Shown in pieces: positions 17,982 to 27,288 of a stretch of 64,000 nucleotides of DNA. The notes beneath the pieces are model-generated. The model was not told the DNA's origin, did no database searches, and saw nothing but the letters and a program-made list of their open reading frames with translations. A program made the translations under genes and the position numbers. The stretch is from assembly GCF_008704935.1 (NCBI RefSeq), contig NZ_CP023692.1, forward strand, positions 2,551,001 to 2,615,000. Direction: 5' to 3'. Each line of letters starts with the position of its first letter. Within the stretch, counting starts at the first letter, position 1. This stretch comes from Streptomyces vinaceus (GTDB taxonomy: Bacteria > Actinomycetota > Actinomycetes > Streptomycetales > Streptomycetaceae).

Positions 17982-18050
17982 TTGAGGGCCCCGCCCCGCC
18001 CGGTCTCGTGGCCGCCGCCACCGGACCGGGCGCCGGGCGCGACGCGGGCG

Positions 18051-21000
18051 CTACGGCTGCGGTTCGAAGTCCCAGTACGGGCGGTTCTGCTGGCGGGCCG
18101 AGACCGTGTGGACGTGTTGGGGGCCCAGGGTGCGGGTCAGGGCCTTCAGGGCCGCTTCCTCGTGTTTGCCCGCCTCCGCGTCCTCGCGGGCCGAGCGGAG
18201 GTCGGCCGCCAGGGCGATCTGGGCGCTCAGGGTCATCGGGTGGTCCGGGCCCAGGACCTGTTCGCAGTTCCGCAGGGTTTCACGGCTCAGGGAGACCGCG
18301 TCCTCGAAGTGCCCCGTGATGTTGCGGTGGCCCGTGGCGTTCAGGGCGCAGCCCAGGGTCCACGGGTGGCGGTCCCCGACCGCGCCGCGCATGCCGACCA
18401 GGGCCTGTTCCGCCAGGTTGAGGGCCTCGACCCGTTCGCCCTGCGCGCGCAGGACGAGGCCGAGGTTGCCGACCGTGCCGATGCTGTACGGGTGGGCGAG
18501 TCCGAGTTGGGTCTGGTAGCCGCGGACCACCTCCTCCGAGATCCGGCGGGCCTCGCCGATGTCCCCGTACTCCCGCAGGTAAGTGGCGTAGTCCGAGGCG
18601 ACCATCAGGGTCCAGGGGAACTCGGCGCCGAAGACCCGGGTCGAGCGTTCCAGGACGCTGCGCAGGCGGGCCCCGGCGCCCGGGATGTCCCCGGAGCGGC
18701 GCAGGCACATGCCAAGGTTGTGCTCGGCGCGCAGGGTCTGGGGGTGGTTGGGGCCGAGGACCTGGGAGTTGAGCTTGAGCCCCTGTTCCTGGCGGGCGAG
18801 GGCCTCGCGGTAGCGGCCCATCAGGCGCAGTCCCATGGCGCAGCCGATGCCCGAGGAGAGGGTGGCGATGTGCCGTACGCGCAGCACCCGCTCGCGCCGG
18901 CGCAGGGTGTCGAGGTCGGCGTCGTAGGCCTCCTGGTAGCGGCCGAGCAGCCGCAGCGCGACCGCGACGTTGTTCTCGGCGTTCAGCGTCGTGGAGTCGT
19001 CCTCGCCCAGCAGTTCGCGGTAGCGGGCGAAGGCGTGCTCCAGCAGCTCGCGGGCCTGGTCGAACTTGGCGGTGCTGAGCAGCACCCCGGCGTACGTGCT
19101 GGTGGCGCGCAGGGTTTCCAGGTCCCGGTCGCCCCGCTCGGCCAGCAGCCGGTCGGCGACCGATTTGGCGAGGGTCTCGGCGCGCTTGAAGTGCCCGAGC
19201 ATCCGCAGGGCGCCGCCGTAGTGGTAGCTGAGCTCGCGGACCTGGTCGTGGTCGTCGCCGAGCATCGCGCGCCACACGGAGTCGGTCTGCTCGGCGAGCC
19301 GCAGGCAGGTGCGGTACTCCCCGGCGAGGATCAGGTAACGCAGGCAGTGCAGCAGGAAGGTCTGGATCCGCGGGTTGCTGCTGGTCAGGACCCCGGCGCT
19401 CTCCAGGTGCGGGATCAGCTCGGCGTACCGCGGCCACAGGCGGGAGTCGGAGGGGCGGCCCGGGTCGGCCGCGGCGAGGACCTGCCGGACGGCGCGCGAG
19501 AGCGGTTCGGCCTCCTCCTCGGAGAGGTTCTCGCGGACGATCCCGTGCACCATGCGGTGCAGCTGCACGGTCTCCAGCCCACCGCCGCCCTCCTCCACCG
19601 ACAGGTCGGAGTATTCGAGGCGGACGACGGAGAACTGCACGAGCTTGTTGAGGGCGGCGTTCCACCGGATCTGGTCGTTGATCAGCCCGGCGAGCTGCTC
19701 GGGGACGTCGGCGGCGGGGAACTCCCGCAGCAGCCGCAGCGGCACCGGTCCGGGCGCGAAGAACACGAACAGCCGCAGCAGGGCGAGCGCGTCGGGGAAG
19801 TTCTCGCGGACGTTGTTCAGCAGTATCGCGAGCGCCGTCGGGAAGGGCAGCGGGTAGTCGTCGGAGACGGTGACGGCCTCCCGGGTGTCCAGTCTGCGCT
19901 GGAGCAGGGCCAGGTAGTCGCCGACCGTCAGCGGGGAGTCGGCGAGCCAGCCCGCGGTCTGGTCGAGGGCCAGGGGGTAGTCCTCCAGCGCCTCGGCGAG
20001 CTGGTCGGCCTCCTCGCCGGTGAGCCGGCGGGCCCGGCGGCGGATGAAGGTGATCGACTCCGGCCGTGCGTACAGCGGGACTTCGAGGAGGCTGGTGTGC
20101 CGGGAGGCCCATTCGCGGTTGCGCGAGGTGATGATCACGTCGCCGGCGCCCGAGGGCAGCAGATCGGTGAGGTCGTCGGGGTTGTCGCAGCCGTCGAAGA
20201 CCACCAGCCAGCGGCTGTACGGGGATCCGCGGCGCAGCGCCTCCAGGACGGTCCGGATCTGCTCGCCGTAGCTGCCCGCGCCGCGCGGCAGGCCCATCGC
20301 CGGGGCCAGGTCGGCGAGCCGCTCGCGCAGGGTGGGCCGGTCCTCGGCCGGGACCCACCACACGACGTCGTACTCGGAGGCGAAGCGGTACGCGTACTCG
20401 GTGGCGACCTGCGTCTTGCCCACCCCGGACAGCCCGAGCAGGGTGACGGTCGAGGCGCCGGGCGGGGCGTCGGCGAGGGCGGCGCGCAGCCGGCCGATGA
20501 CGTCGTTGCGGCCGGTGAAGCGCGGGTTGCGGCGCGGGACCCGGCCCCAGATCTCGGGCGGGTCGTTGGGGAAGCGGGGGCCGCGCCGCCCGGTCTCGGC
20601 GCCGATCCGTTCGGTGGGCAGTTCGAGCCGGCGCAGCACCCGGTACTCGGCCTCGTACGCGTCCAGGCCCCACAGGTCGGTCTTCTCCAGTACGGCCACG
20701 GCGCTGGGCAGCGGCGCGTCGGTGAGGCAGACGGCCGCGAACCGGTCGGGGTGGGCGTCGGTGACCGTGCGCAGGGCGGTGTTCCACTCCTCGTCGGTGT
20801 GGGCCGCGGCGGAGAAGTAGCGCTCGCTGAGGATGAGCAGGACCCGGCTGCCGCTGCGGGCGAGGTCGTCGAGGGCGGGGGCGAGGCCGGGGGCGGACTG
20901 CGGGTCCCAGCGCGCGAGGGCGACCCGGTGGCCGTGCTCCTCCAGGCGGTGGGCGATCCACACGGCCCAGGGCCGGTTGAACCCGGCGAAGCTGATGACG

Positions 21001-21059
21001 AAGCGCTGCGGCTGCGCTGCTGCGTCGCGGTCTCGGTCCTGCCGAAGTCCGGTGGTCAT
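18051..21059 (-). CDS. fxsT: FxS-RiPP system TIR-NTPase-tetratricopeptide protein (FxsT-like)
   Basis: A 1002-residue STAND-type protein. A TIR-like domain at about 18-140 begins FVISFAGFNRPWAVWIAHRL. An NB-ARC/STAND NTPase at about 180-480 has P-loop GLSGVGKT (209-216) and Walker B WLVVFDGCDN (about 284-293). A TPR-like helical array runs from about 600 to the end (ATSTYAGVLL, AENNVAVALRLLGRY, ALNATGHRN). The architecture matches the tetratricopeptide protein of FxSxx-COOH RiPP systems. It is the last gene of the minus-strand locus, 64 bp after the HExxH gene. STAND NTPases with TIR and TPR modules typically act as signal-gated switches; whether the RiPP or its leader is the ligand is unknown. 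ATG with GGGAGA upstream. Confidence 0.88.
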   Translation of the reverse strand: MTTGLRQDRDRDAAAQPQRFVISFAGFNRPWAVWIAHRLEEHGHRVALARWDPQSAPGLAPALDDLARSGSRVLLILSERYFSAAAHTDEEWNTALRTVTDAHPDRFAAVCLTDAPLPSAVAVLEKTDLWGLDAYEAEYRVLRRLELPTERIGAETGRRGPRFPNDPPEIWGRVPRRNPRFTGRNDVIGRLRAALADAPPGASTVTLLGLSGVGKTQVATEYAYRFASEYDVVWWVPAEDRPTLRERLADLAPAMGLPRGAGSYGEQIRTVLEALRRGSPYSRWLVVFDGCDNPDDLTDLLPSGAGDVIITSRNREWASRHTSLLEVPLYARPESITFIRRRARRLTGEEADQLAEALEDYPLALDQTAGWLADSPLTVGDYLALLQRRLDTREAVTVSDDYPLPFPTALAILLNNVRENFPDALALLRLFVFFAPGPVPLRLLREFPAADVPEQLAGLINDQIRWNAALNKLVQFSVVRLEYSDLSVEEGGGGLETVQLHRMVHGIVRENLSEEEAEPLSRAVRQVLAAADPGRPSDSRLWPRYAELIPHLESAGVLTSSNPRIQTFLLHCLRYLILAGEYRTCLRLAEQTDSVWRAMLGDDHDQVRELSYHYGGALRMLGHFKRAETLAKSVADRLLAERGDRDLETLRATSTYAGVLLSTAKFDQARELLEHAFARYRELLGEDDSTTLNAENNVAVALRLLGRYQEAYDADLDTLRRRERVLRVRHIATLSSGIGCAMGLRLMGRYREALARQEQGLKLNSQVLGPNHPQTLRAEHNLGMCLRRSGDIPGAGARLRSVLERSTRVFGAEFPWTLMVASDYATYLREYGDIGEARRISEEVVRGYQTQLGLAHPYSIGTVGNLGLVLRAQGERVEALNLAEQALVGMRGAVGDRHPWTLGCALNATGHRNITGHFEDAVSLSRETLRNCEQVLGPDHPMTLSAQIALAADLRSAREDAEAGKHEEAALKALTRTLGPQHVHTVSARQQNRPYWDFEPQP

Positions 21060-21123
21060 GCGGCCGTCTCCCTGGCATCCGGGCGGTGGACGGGTTTGAA
21101 AAGGTACCGCAGCGGACGGCCCG

Positions 21124-22380
21124 TCAGCCCTCTGTGAACGGGGCGAGTTCGGGGTGCCGTGCGCACCAGTCGCGGCGCTCCCGCTCGACGGCGCGGCGGG
21201 CGACGGCGTGCTGGTCCCCGGGCGGCGGCAGATCGTCCATGGACCGTTCGGCCACGGCCATGGCGTCCGTGAACTGCCGTCCCGCGGTGGTCAGTCGGGG
21301 GTGCCGGCGGAGCGCGGGCAGGACGGCGGCGACCTGGGCCCGGATCCGGGCGTGCTGGGCCCAGGCCCCGCGGGCGCCGTAGAGGGCGGCGCGCTGCCAA
21401 TAGCCGGCCAGGGCCAGGTGGGCGTACGCGCCGTGCAGGAGCCCCTCCAACGGGCGGGGGTCGCTGCGCCAGGGGGCCCAGTGCCGGGGGGTGCGGTCGG
21501 CGGTGTGCAGGGTCAGTACGTCGGCGAGGGCGGTGAGCTTGCCGTGCTGGACCTCGTGGACGAGGGTGGCGGCCAGCGCGGGCGGGGCCTGCGTACGCGC
21601 GAGCACGGAGCCGGCGGCCGCGGGCAGGGTGGCGCCGCTGGAGCGGGAGCCGCCGCCCAGCGGGACGACGGAGCGCAGCAGCAGGCCGATCTCCTCGGCG
21701 CGGGCGGTGTCGTACCGGTCGAGCAGGGTGAGCGCTCCGGACCACTGGGTGTCCCAGCGCTTGTGGCCCTTGGGAGTGAGCCGCCGGGCGGGGCGGACGG
21801 GCCCGGGGTGGGCGGGTCCGGGGGCCCGGTAGGGGTCGAGGTCGTCGAGGGCGGTACGGCCGCCGGGCAGGGCGTGCAGGAGGAGGGCTCCGGGGTCCTC
21901 GGGGTCCCAGCAGCGCTCGGTGAGGGCGAGCGGGCCGGGCCGGGCGGGGCGCAGCAGTCCGAGGGTGGGCAGGACGAGGCGGCCGTGGACGGGCCGGAGC
22001 GTGGCTTTGAAGGTGATGCCGGAGCGCAGGGCCGCGGCGACGGCGAGCGCACCGAGGTGGCCGAGGTCGGCCGGCGGCCCGTACGGGGCGTGCAGCCGGC
22101 GCAGGGTCTCCTCGGCCCAGACCCCGGTGGCCGGGTAGTGCAGTACGTCGCGGACGGCCTCGGGGTCGTGCCGTTCGGCCTCCTCCAGCAGGGCCCAGTG
22201 GTCGGCGGCCTCTCCGGCCCGGCCGCCGGGGGCGGCGTCGAGGACCCCGCGCAGCAGGACGAGCCGCTTGGAGCGGCGGATGTCGCGGACCAGGCGGGTG
22301 CCGTCGGCGGAGGGCTCGGTGGAGGCGAGGGCGCCCAGGGTGGCCGAGGTGACGGTGAACCCGGTCAGGGCCGCGCTCAC
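21124..22380 (-). CDS. HExxH-motif peptide-modifying protein (aKG-HExxH-type peptide beta-hydroxylase family)
   Basis: A 418-residue protein with HEVQH at 275-279 inside a helix (LVHEVQHGKLTAL), further histidines nearby (LHGAYAHLAL at about 315-324), and an N-terminal half rich in Leu/Ala helices. Members of this family beside radical-SAM FxsB were long described as inactive-looking metalloproteases and are now named 2-oxoglutarate-dependent HExxH peptide beta-hydroxylases (known from family naming); the reaction here is inferred. The GTG start (22378-22380) overlaps the fxsB stop by GTGA, showing tight coupling. The probable substrate is the FxS-type precursor at 23799. Confidence 0.82.
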   Translation of the reverse strand: MSAALTGFTVTSATLGALASTEPSADGTRLVRDIRRSKRLVLLRGVLDAAPGGRAGEAADHWALLEEAERHDPEAVRDVLHYPATGVWAEETLRRLHAPYGPPADLGHLGALAVAAALRSGITFKATLRPVHGRLVLPTLGLLRPARPGPLALTERCWDPEDPGALLLHALPGGRTALDDLDPYRAPGPAHPGPVRPARRLTPKGHKRWDTQWSGALTLLDRYDTARAEEIGLLLRSVVPLGGGSRSSGATLPAAAGSVLARTQAPPALAATLVHEVQHGKLTALADVLTLHTADRTPRHWAPWRSDPRPLEGLLHGAYAHLALAGYWQRAALYGARGAWAQHARIRAQVAAVLPALRRHPRLTTAGRQFTDAMAVAERSMDDLPPPGDQHAVARRAVERERRDWCARHPELAPFTEG

Positions 22381-23642
22381 GAGGCGGCCGCCCGGCCGGG
22401 CTCCCGTGCGGCGGCCCGGTGGAGGGCCGCCGCGATGTGACGGATGAGGACCTGGAGGTCGGCGCAGTACACGGAGGGCTGCCGGAAGCCTTCCGCGGCG
22501 CGGTAGCGGTGCGGGTAGTGGCCGCCGCCGCAGACCTCGACGAGCTCGCAGGCGCGGCAGGTTTCGGCCAGCGCCTCCCGCCCCAGCTGGCGGGCGGCGA
22601 GCCCGGGGTGGTCGAGGAACGCGTCGAAGCCGTGGCTCTCCACCGTCATCCCGGTGGCCGCGGCGCCCTCGTAGGCGGATTTGAGCGAGTCGGCCTGCTC
22701 GATGCCCCCGTCGGTCTCGATCACGGCGGTGGCGGCGGGGGCGAGGCCGAGGGTTTCGGTGGCGGCGGGCAGTCCGAGCAGCAGGGCGATGATCTCCTCG
22801 AAGATCCGGATCCGGGTCCGCAGCTCCGCCTCGTGCCACCAGCGCTCGAAGACGGCGACGAGCCAGTCGGCGTACGGGGTGCGGGGCGGCCGGTGGCCGG
22901 GCGGCGGGGTGTTCCAGTTGGCCAGCGGCAGCAGCAGCCCGATGACCGGCGGGGTGAAGGCGAGCAGGGACTCGTACGTCTCCACCGGGTCCTGGGCGAG
23001 GTCGACGACGCAGAGCACCCCGGCATAGCTCTCGGGGTGGCGGGCGAGCAGGCGCAGCCCCCGCGCCGCGGCCCCGAACCCCGGGCGCCCGGTGCGGTCC
23101 ACCCGGCGCGCGTTGTGCGCGGGCAGCCCGCCGTCGAGGCTCACGCCGACCCGGATCCCGGCGGCGGCGAGGGCCCCCAGCCGGCCGCGGGTGAGCAGGG
23201 TGCCGTTGGTCTGGACGGTGGCGGTGACCCGGGTCCGCGGCGAGGTCCGGGCGAGGGCGGCCCGTACGGCGTCGACGGGCGCCGCCAGCTCGGCGGGGGC
23301 GGTCAGCAGGGGTTCCCCGCCGTGCAGGACCAGGTCGACGCGGGGCAGCTCGTGGGCGGCGGCGTGCTCGGCGATGCGCGCGGCGGCGCGGGCGGTGGTG
23401 GCCGGGGACATGGCGGCGGGCTGGCCGCGCCAGCCCTGGTCGGCCATCTCGTACACGTAGCAGTAGGTGCAGGCGAGGTTGCAGCGGCTGCGGGTCTTGA
23501 GGACGAACTGCCGTACCGGGTGCGGCCGGTGGCCGGCCGCGCGGAGCCCGGGCACGTCGAGGCGTGCGTACGGCCACGGGGCGTGGACCAGGTGGTTCCG
23601 TAAGGAGGGCAGCACGGCGCCGCTCGTGTCGGTCTGCCTCAT
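22377..23642 (-). CDS. fxsB: Radical SAM/SPASM cyclophane-forming maturase FxsB
   Basis: A 421-residue radical-SAM enzyme. The 4Fe-4S/SAM motif is C54-x3-C58-x2-C61 (SRCNLACTYCYVYE). The SAM-binding GGEP lies at about 116-119 (LVLHGGEPL), and a C-terminal SPASM/twitch region carries CRACELVEVCGGGHYPHRY for auxiliary clusters. FxsB enzymes build a three-residue cyclophane by joining the aromatic ring of Phe to the beta carbon of a residue two positions later in the precursor C-terminus (known of the family). The ATG at 23640-23642 is taken because GGGAGG lies eight bases upstream; a GTG nine bases earlier overlaps that site. It is directly upstream of the HExxH gene, overlapping by four bases. 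Confidence 0.93.
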   Translation of the reverse strand: MRQTDTSGAVLPSLRNHLVHAPWPYARLDVPGLRAAGHRPHPVRQFVLKTRSRCNLACTYCYVYEMADQGWRGQPAAMSPATTARAAARIAEHAAAHELPRVDLVLHGGEPLLTAPAELAAPVDAVRAALARTSPRTRVTATVQTNGTLLTRGRLGALAAAGIRVGVSLDGGLPAHNARRVDRTGRPGFGAAARGLRLLARHPESYAGVLCVVDLAQDPVETYESLLAFTPPVIGLLLPLANWNTPPPGHRPPRTPYADWLVAVFERWWHEAELRTRIRIFEEIIALLLGLPAATETLGLAPAATAVIETDGGIEQADSLKSAYEGAAATGMTVESHGFDAFLDHPGLAARQLGREALAETCRACELVEVCGGGHYPHRYRAAEGFRQPSVYCADLQVLIRHIAAALHRAAAREPGRAAAS

Positions 23643-23798
23643 CGCCTGCACCTCCCGCGCCGCGGACGGTCCATCCCTGCCCGGCGGACGGCACCGGCTA
23701 ACGGCGGAAACGGGTCAACTGTGGGTGCGCTGCGTGGCCTTGGGACTGCGGTGCGTGAGGGGCCGGCGCCGCCCGCCACCGCCGCCCCGCCGCCGCGG

Positions 23799-23993
23799 TC
23801 AGGCGACGCCCGAGTCGAAGGCGTTGAGGATCTCGGCGGGGTGGGTGACCCGCTCCACCATGCCCTCGATGACCCGGGCCAGCACGGGGTGGTCGATCCC
23901 GCGCAGTGCGGCCAGATCGAAACCCGAGAGGTCCGGCAACTGCCCCGGGCAGGCCGAGGCCGCCGTTTCCGCTTCCTGCTGCCGAGTCACCAT
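23799..23993 (-). CDS. fxsA: FxS-type cyclophane RiPP precursor peptide (FxsA-like)
   Basis: A 64-residue peptide with a family-like middle (LPDLSGFDLAALRGIDHPVLARVIEG) and C-terminus ILNAFDSGVA. The F-D-S triplet is the expected cyclophane core for FxsB. The usual family ends F-x-S-x-x at the carboxyl end; this one has one extra residue (F-D-S-G-V-A). The leader contains one cysteine (SACPG). ATG at 23993, followed by GTG, with a G-rich upstream stretch as ribosome site. It lies 67 bp after the vWA gene and 156 bp before fxsB, within the same-strand locus. The final product, its release and its activity are unknown. Confidence 0.85.
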   Translation of the reverse strand: MVTRQQEAETAASACPGQLPDLSGFDLAALRGIDHPVLARVIEGMVERVTHPAEILNAFDSGVA

Positions 23994-24060
23994 GGGCTGC
24001 CCGTCCCCCCGTTGAGTCGCGCGTCGCGATGTCCGATGGTCCCTTACCCGGCGGCCGGGA

Positions 24061-27000
24061 TCACAGCCCCGCCTCCAGGGTGCGGACCCGGGATCCCAGT
24101 GCCTCCCGCCGGCCTGCGGCCGCGTCCCCCAGCCGGGTCCACAGCTCCAGCGCCGAGCGGTACGCGTCCAGCGCCGCCCGGGGCCGCGCCAGGCGCTCCA
24201 GTACTTCCCCTCTCAACTCCTGGACCCGGGCCCCCAGTTCCACCGCCACGTCCCGCCGGTCCTCGCGGTCGGCGGCGAGCGCGCAGCGCCAGGACCGCCG
24301 GTAGGAGTCGGCCGCCCGGTCGAGGCGGTCCGGTGCCCGGGTGTGCGCGTGGATCTCCTGCTGGACGTCGCCGTGCTCGCGCCAGGCGCGGGCCTGTTCC
24401 AGCGGGCTCCGGCTCTGCCGGACGGCCAGTTCCAGCAGGTACTCGGCTTCGCGCAGGTCCACCACGTCGCCCTCGTACGCGTGCCGCAGCCGCAGCCCCT
24501 CCGCCAGCCGCACCAGGCGCTCCGCCGAGCGCGGGTCGGACTGCGGGACCGCCGCCCGGCTGTCGCGCAGCACCCGTACGGCCGCCGAGGTGAAGCGCCG
24601 CCCGTCGGCCGCCCGCGCCCGCTCCAGCAGTACGTCGCCCCACTCGGGCAGCAGTTCCCCGTACGCCTCCGCATCGCGGGGGATCAGCCGGCGGGCCCGG
24701 CCGTACGCCTCGGCCGCGTCCTCCAGGGCCGCCGGGTCCGCGTCCCGCGCGGAGCGCGCCCGGTGGACCCGCGCCAGGCACACCAGGGCGGCCAGCCGCA
24801 GCTCGGCCTCGCCGGCGGCGGCCTCGGTCAGGGCCAGGCCGAGCTGCCCGGCCGCCTCCTCCAGCCGCCCGGGCAGGTACCGCAGGGCGGTGGCCAGCTC
24901 CACCCGGAGGCGGGCGGCGGCCGCCCCGGGGGGTCCGTCGGGCGGCGCGGCGGCCAGCGCGGCGGCGAGGCCGGCCGCCAGGTGCCCGGCGGCTTCCCCG
25001 GCCAGCGCCGTGCGCTCCGCCGGGTCGGGGGTGCGGGGCAGCAGCGCGAGCAGGACCCGTCCGAGGGCGGGCCGCAGCACCGGGTCGGAGGCGGGGGCTC
25101 CGCTGACCGCCTCCAGCGCGGAGCGGGCTTCGCGCAGCGCGCCCGTGTCCTCGCGGAGCTCGCCGAGGCGGACCAGGGTCTGCGCCCGGCGGACCACGCA
25201 GTCCAGGCGCAGCCCCGGGTCCAGCCCGGGGTCGGGGTCGCCCCCGACGGCGGCGAACTCCCGTTCCGCCGCGGCCAGCAGCTCCGGGTCCGGCTCGGCG
25301 GCCAGGGCCCGCTCGTACAGGATCCGGCCGAGTACGGCCCGGGCGGGCGGGGTGCCGAGTCCGGCCACCGCCCGCTCGGCCTCCGCCAGCAGTTCGGGGT
25401 CCCGCTGGCCGGCCCACAGCCGCAGCAGGACCGTGGCCAGCTCGCACTCGGCCTCGCCGGGTACGTCCCCGGGTCCGGCCGGTGCGGCGACGGCCCGGCG
25501 CAGTACGGCGACGGCCTCGTACAGCCCGCGCGGTCCGCCCTCGCCCCCCTGGCGGTCCTGGGCGGCGAGCCGGTCGCGGGCCGTGCGCACCGCCCAGGCC
25601 CGCCCGGGCGGGGGTGCGACCGGTTCGGGGACGCCCGCGTCCTCTGCGGGCGGCCCGGGCAGGTAGCGCCGTACGACGCGGGCCGAGACCTCGGCGAAGG
25701 CCTGCGGGAGCCGCCCGGCCGGGACCCGCTCCTCGCCGCCCTCCTCGATCAGCGGGGCGCCGGTGAGCTGGGAGACGGCCAGCGCCGGGAAGTTCCGTAC
25801 GCCCCGCCCGAAGTGCGCGAGCACGTACTCGGAGCAGTGCTTGAGCACGAGCGCGGCCTCGTCCCGGCCGAGCGGCCCGAGCAGCACGTCCTGGACGCCG
25901 GGCACGAACTCGTACCACTGCCCGGCGGCCTGGCCGCGCCGCAGCAACCCGCTGAGCAGCACCTCCGCCAGGTCCGAGGGCTCCGAGTCGGGCAGCATCG
26001 TGCGCTGTACGAGGGCCATCACGGGCAGGGTCAGCGGCGCCGCCGACAGGTACACGGCGAGCTGGACGGCGCGCGGCGAGGCCGAGGCCCGGAAGCGGCG
26101 CACCAGTTCGCGCGGCGGACGCGCGGCGCGCGGCGGCGGCAGGGGCGCGGCGGGGTGGTCGGCGAGGACGCGGCCGACTTCGGCGGGGACGGGTCCGGTG
26201 CCGAGTCCGGCGACGAGGCGGGCCCAGGAGCCGAGGGCGACGGCGCTGGGCGGCAGGACGGGGACGATGAGCCCGCCGGCGGCCCGGCCGCCCCGGACCG
26301 GCCGGTCGGGGCGGAACCGCAGCTTCCCGGAGCCCCCCTCGGCCCGGGTGAGGGAACCCCGCTCGGTCGGCAGCCAGCTGCGGCTCCACAGCCGCTGCGG
26401 CAGCGGCTGGACGACGACGCAGGGGGTGCACTCGGCCCAGCGGTGCAGCAGCCGCTGGGCCTCGCCCTCGCGCCACAGCGGACCGGCGCAGTCGGAGACG
26501 ACCATGGTCAGCGCCCGCCCGGTGGGGTCGCGCAGCTGGTCCCCGGAGCGCAGGCGGGTGCCGGGGCCGGGTCCGCGTCCGACGGCGGCCCGGCCGTCGC
26601 CGAGCCGGTGCAGGTAGTGGACCTGTACGTCGCGGAAGGCGCCGAGCCGCTCGCAGACGGAGCGCAGTTCCTCGAACATGTCGTGCCAGACGGCCATCGA
26701 CGGGGAGGCGTCCATGACGAGCCGGACGGTCGCCTCGCGCCGGCTCTCGGGCCGCAGCACGGGGATGACCAGCCCCAGGGCGCGGGCGCTGGCCTCGGCG
26801 GTGGCGGGCTCGTCGAGGACCAGGCGGGTGGGCGGGCCGGGCGGCCGGTGCCGCTGGAGGGCGCGCAACGCCCGCTGGATCTCCAGGATCCGGGGCAGCG
26901 CGGCCGCGCCGGGGACCCGTACGGGCACTCCGGCGCCCCCCGGGAACTCGGCCGCCTCCTCCGCGACGGCCCCCAGGAGCCGGGAGGCGTAGAGCCGGAC

Positions 27001-27282
27001 CGGATCCTCCGGATCGGGCTCGGGCCGTACGGGCTCCTCCTCGGCCGGAGCCGCCCCGCCGGGGGCCCGCGTCCGCCGGACCGGGGCGGTCCGCTCCCGC
27101 CCGGGCCCGGCGGGGCCCGCCGGGCCGATCCGCCCGGCCAGCCACAGCGCGTCGGCGAGCTCCTCGGCGGTGGGGTCGAGCCCGGCGGCGCGCAGCAGCC
27201 CGGCGAGGTCGCGCAGGGCGGCGGGGACGGGCGCCGGGCCGGGGGGCGCGGCAGCGGGCAGGGGCGGCCGTTCGGGGTGCAC
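24061..27282 (-). CDS. SAV_2336-type vWA-domain protein with helical repeat tail (vWA component of a vWA-MoxR system)
   Basis: A 1073-residue protein. An N-terminal segment at about 20-55 (LRDLAGLLRAAGLDPTAEEL) is typical of SAV_2336 proteins. A Pro/Arg linker follows, then a von Willebrand A-like domain with a MIDAS-type DxSxS at 191-195 (VMDASPSM). A middle helical region contains VLLGPLGRDEAALVLKHC, and an extensive TPR-like helical region runs from about 600 to 1070. The vWA domain probably binds Mg2+ and works with the MoxR ATPase encoded six bases upstream. The GTG start has GAGGTGA overlapping the MoxR stop. Position between MoxR and the RiPP precursor suggests one functional unit. Confidence 0.82.
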   Translation of the reverse strand: MHPERPPLPAAAPPGPAPVPAALRDLAGLLRAAGLDPTAEELADALWLAGRIGPAGPAGPGRERTAPVRRTRAPGGAAPAEEEPVRPEPDPEDPVRLYASRLLGAVAEEAAEFPGGAGVPVRVPGAAALPRILEIQRALRALQRHRPPGPPTRLVLDEPATAEASARALGLVIPVLRPESRREATVRLVMDASPSMAVWHDMFEELRSVCERLGAFRDVQVHYLHRLGDGRAAVGRGPGPGTRLRSGDQLRDPTGRALTMVVSDCAGPLWREGEAQRLLHRWAECTPCVVVQPLPQRLWSRSWLPTERGSLTRAEGGSGKLRFRPDRPVRGGRAAGGLIVPVLPPSAVALGSWARLVAGLGTGPVPAEVGRVLADHPAAPLPPPRAARPPRELVRRFRASASPRAVQLAVYLSAAPLTLPVMALVQRTMLPDSEPSDLAEVLLSGLLRRGQAAGQWYEFVPGVQDVLLGPLGRDEAALVLKHCSEYVLAHFGRGVRNFPALAVSQLTGAPLIEEGGEERVPAGRLPQAFAEVSARVVRRYLPGPPAEDAGVPEPVAPPPGRAWAVRTARDRLAAQDRQGGEGGPRGLYEAVAVLRRAVAAPAGPGDVPGEAECELATVLLRLWAGQRDPELLAEAERAVAGLGTPPARAVLGRILYERALAAEPDPELLAAAEREFAAVGGDPDPGLDPGLRLDCVVRRAQTLVRLGELREDTGALREARSALEAVSGAPASDPVLRPALGRVLLALLPRTPDPAERTALAGEAAGHLAAGLAAALAAAPPDGPPGAAAARLRVELATALRYLPGRLEEAAGQLGLALTEAAAGEAELRLAALVCLARVHRARSARDADPAALEDAAEAYGRARRLIPRDAEAYGELLPEWGDVLLERARAADGRRFTSAAVRVLRDSRAAVPQSDPRSAERLVRLAEGLRLRHAYEGDVVDLREAEYLLELAVRQSRSPLEQARAWREHGDVQQEIHAHTRAPDRLDRAADSYRRSWRCALAADREDRRDVAVELGARVQELRGEVLERLARPRAALDAYRSALELWTRLGDAAAGRREALGSRVRTLEAGL

Positions 27283-27288
27283 CGGCGC

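Noticed and set aside
17868..21137. A 1089-codon plus-strand open frame
   Set aside because: Antisense to the TIR-NTPase-TPR gene, with no recognisable domain.
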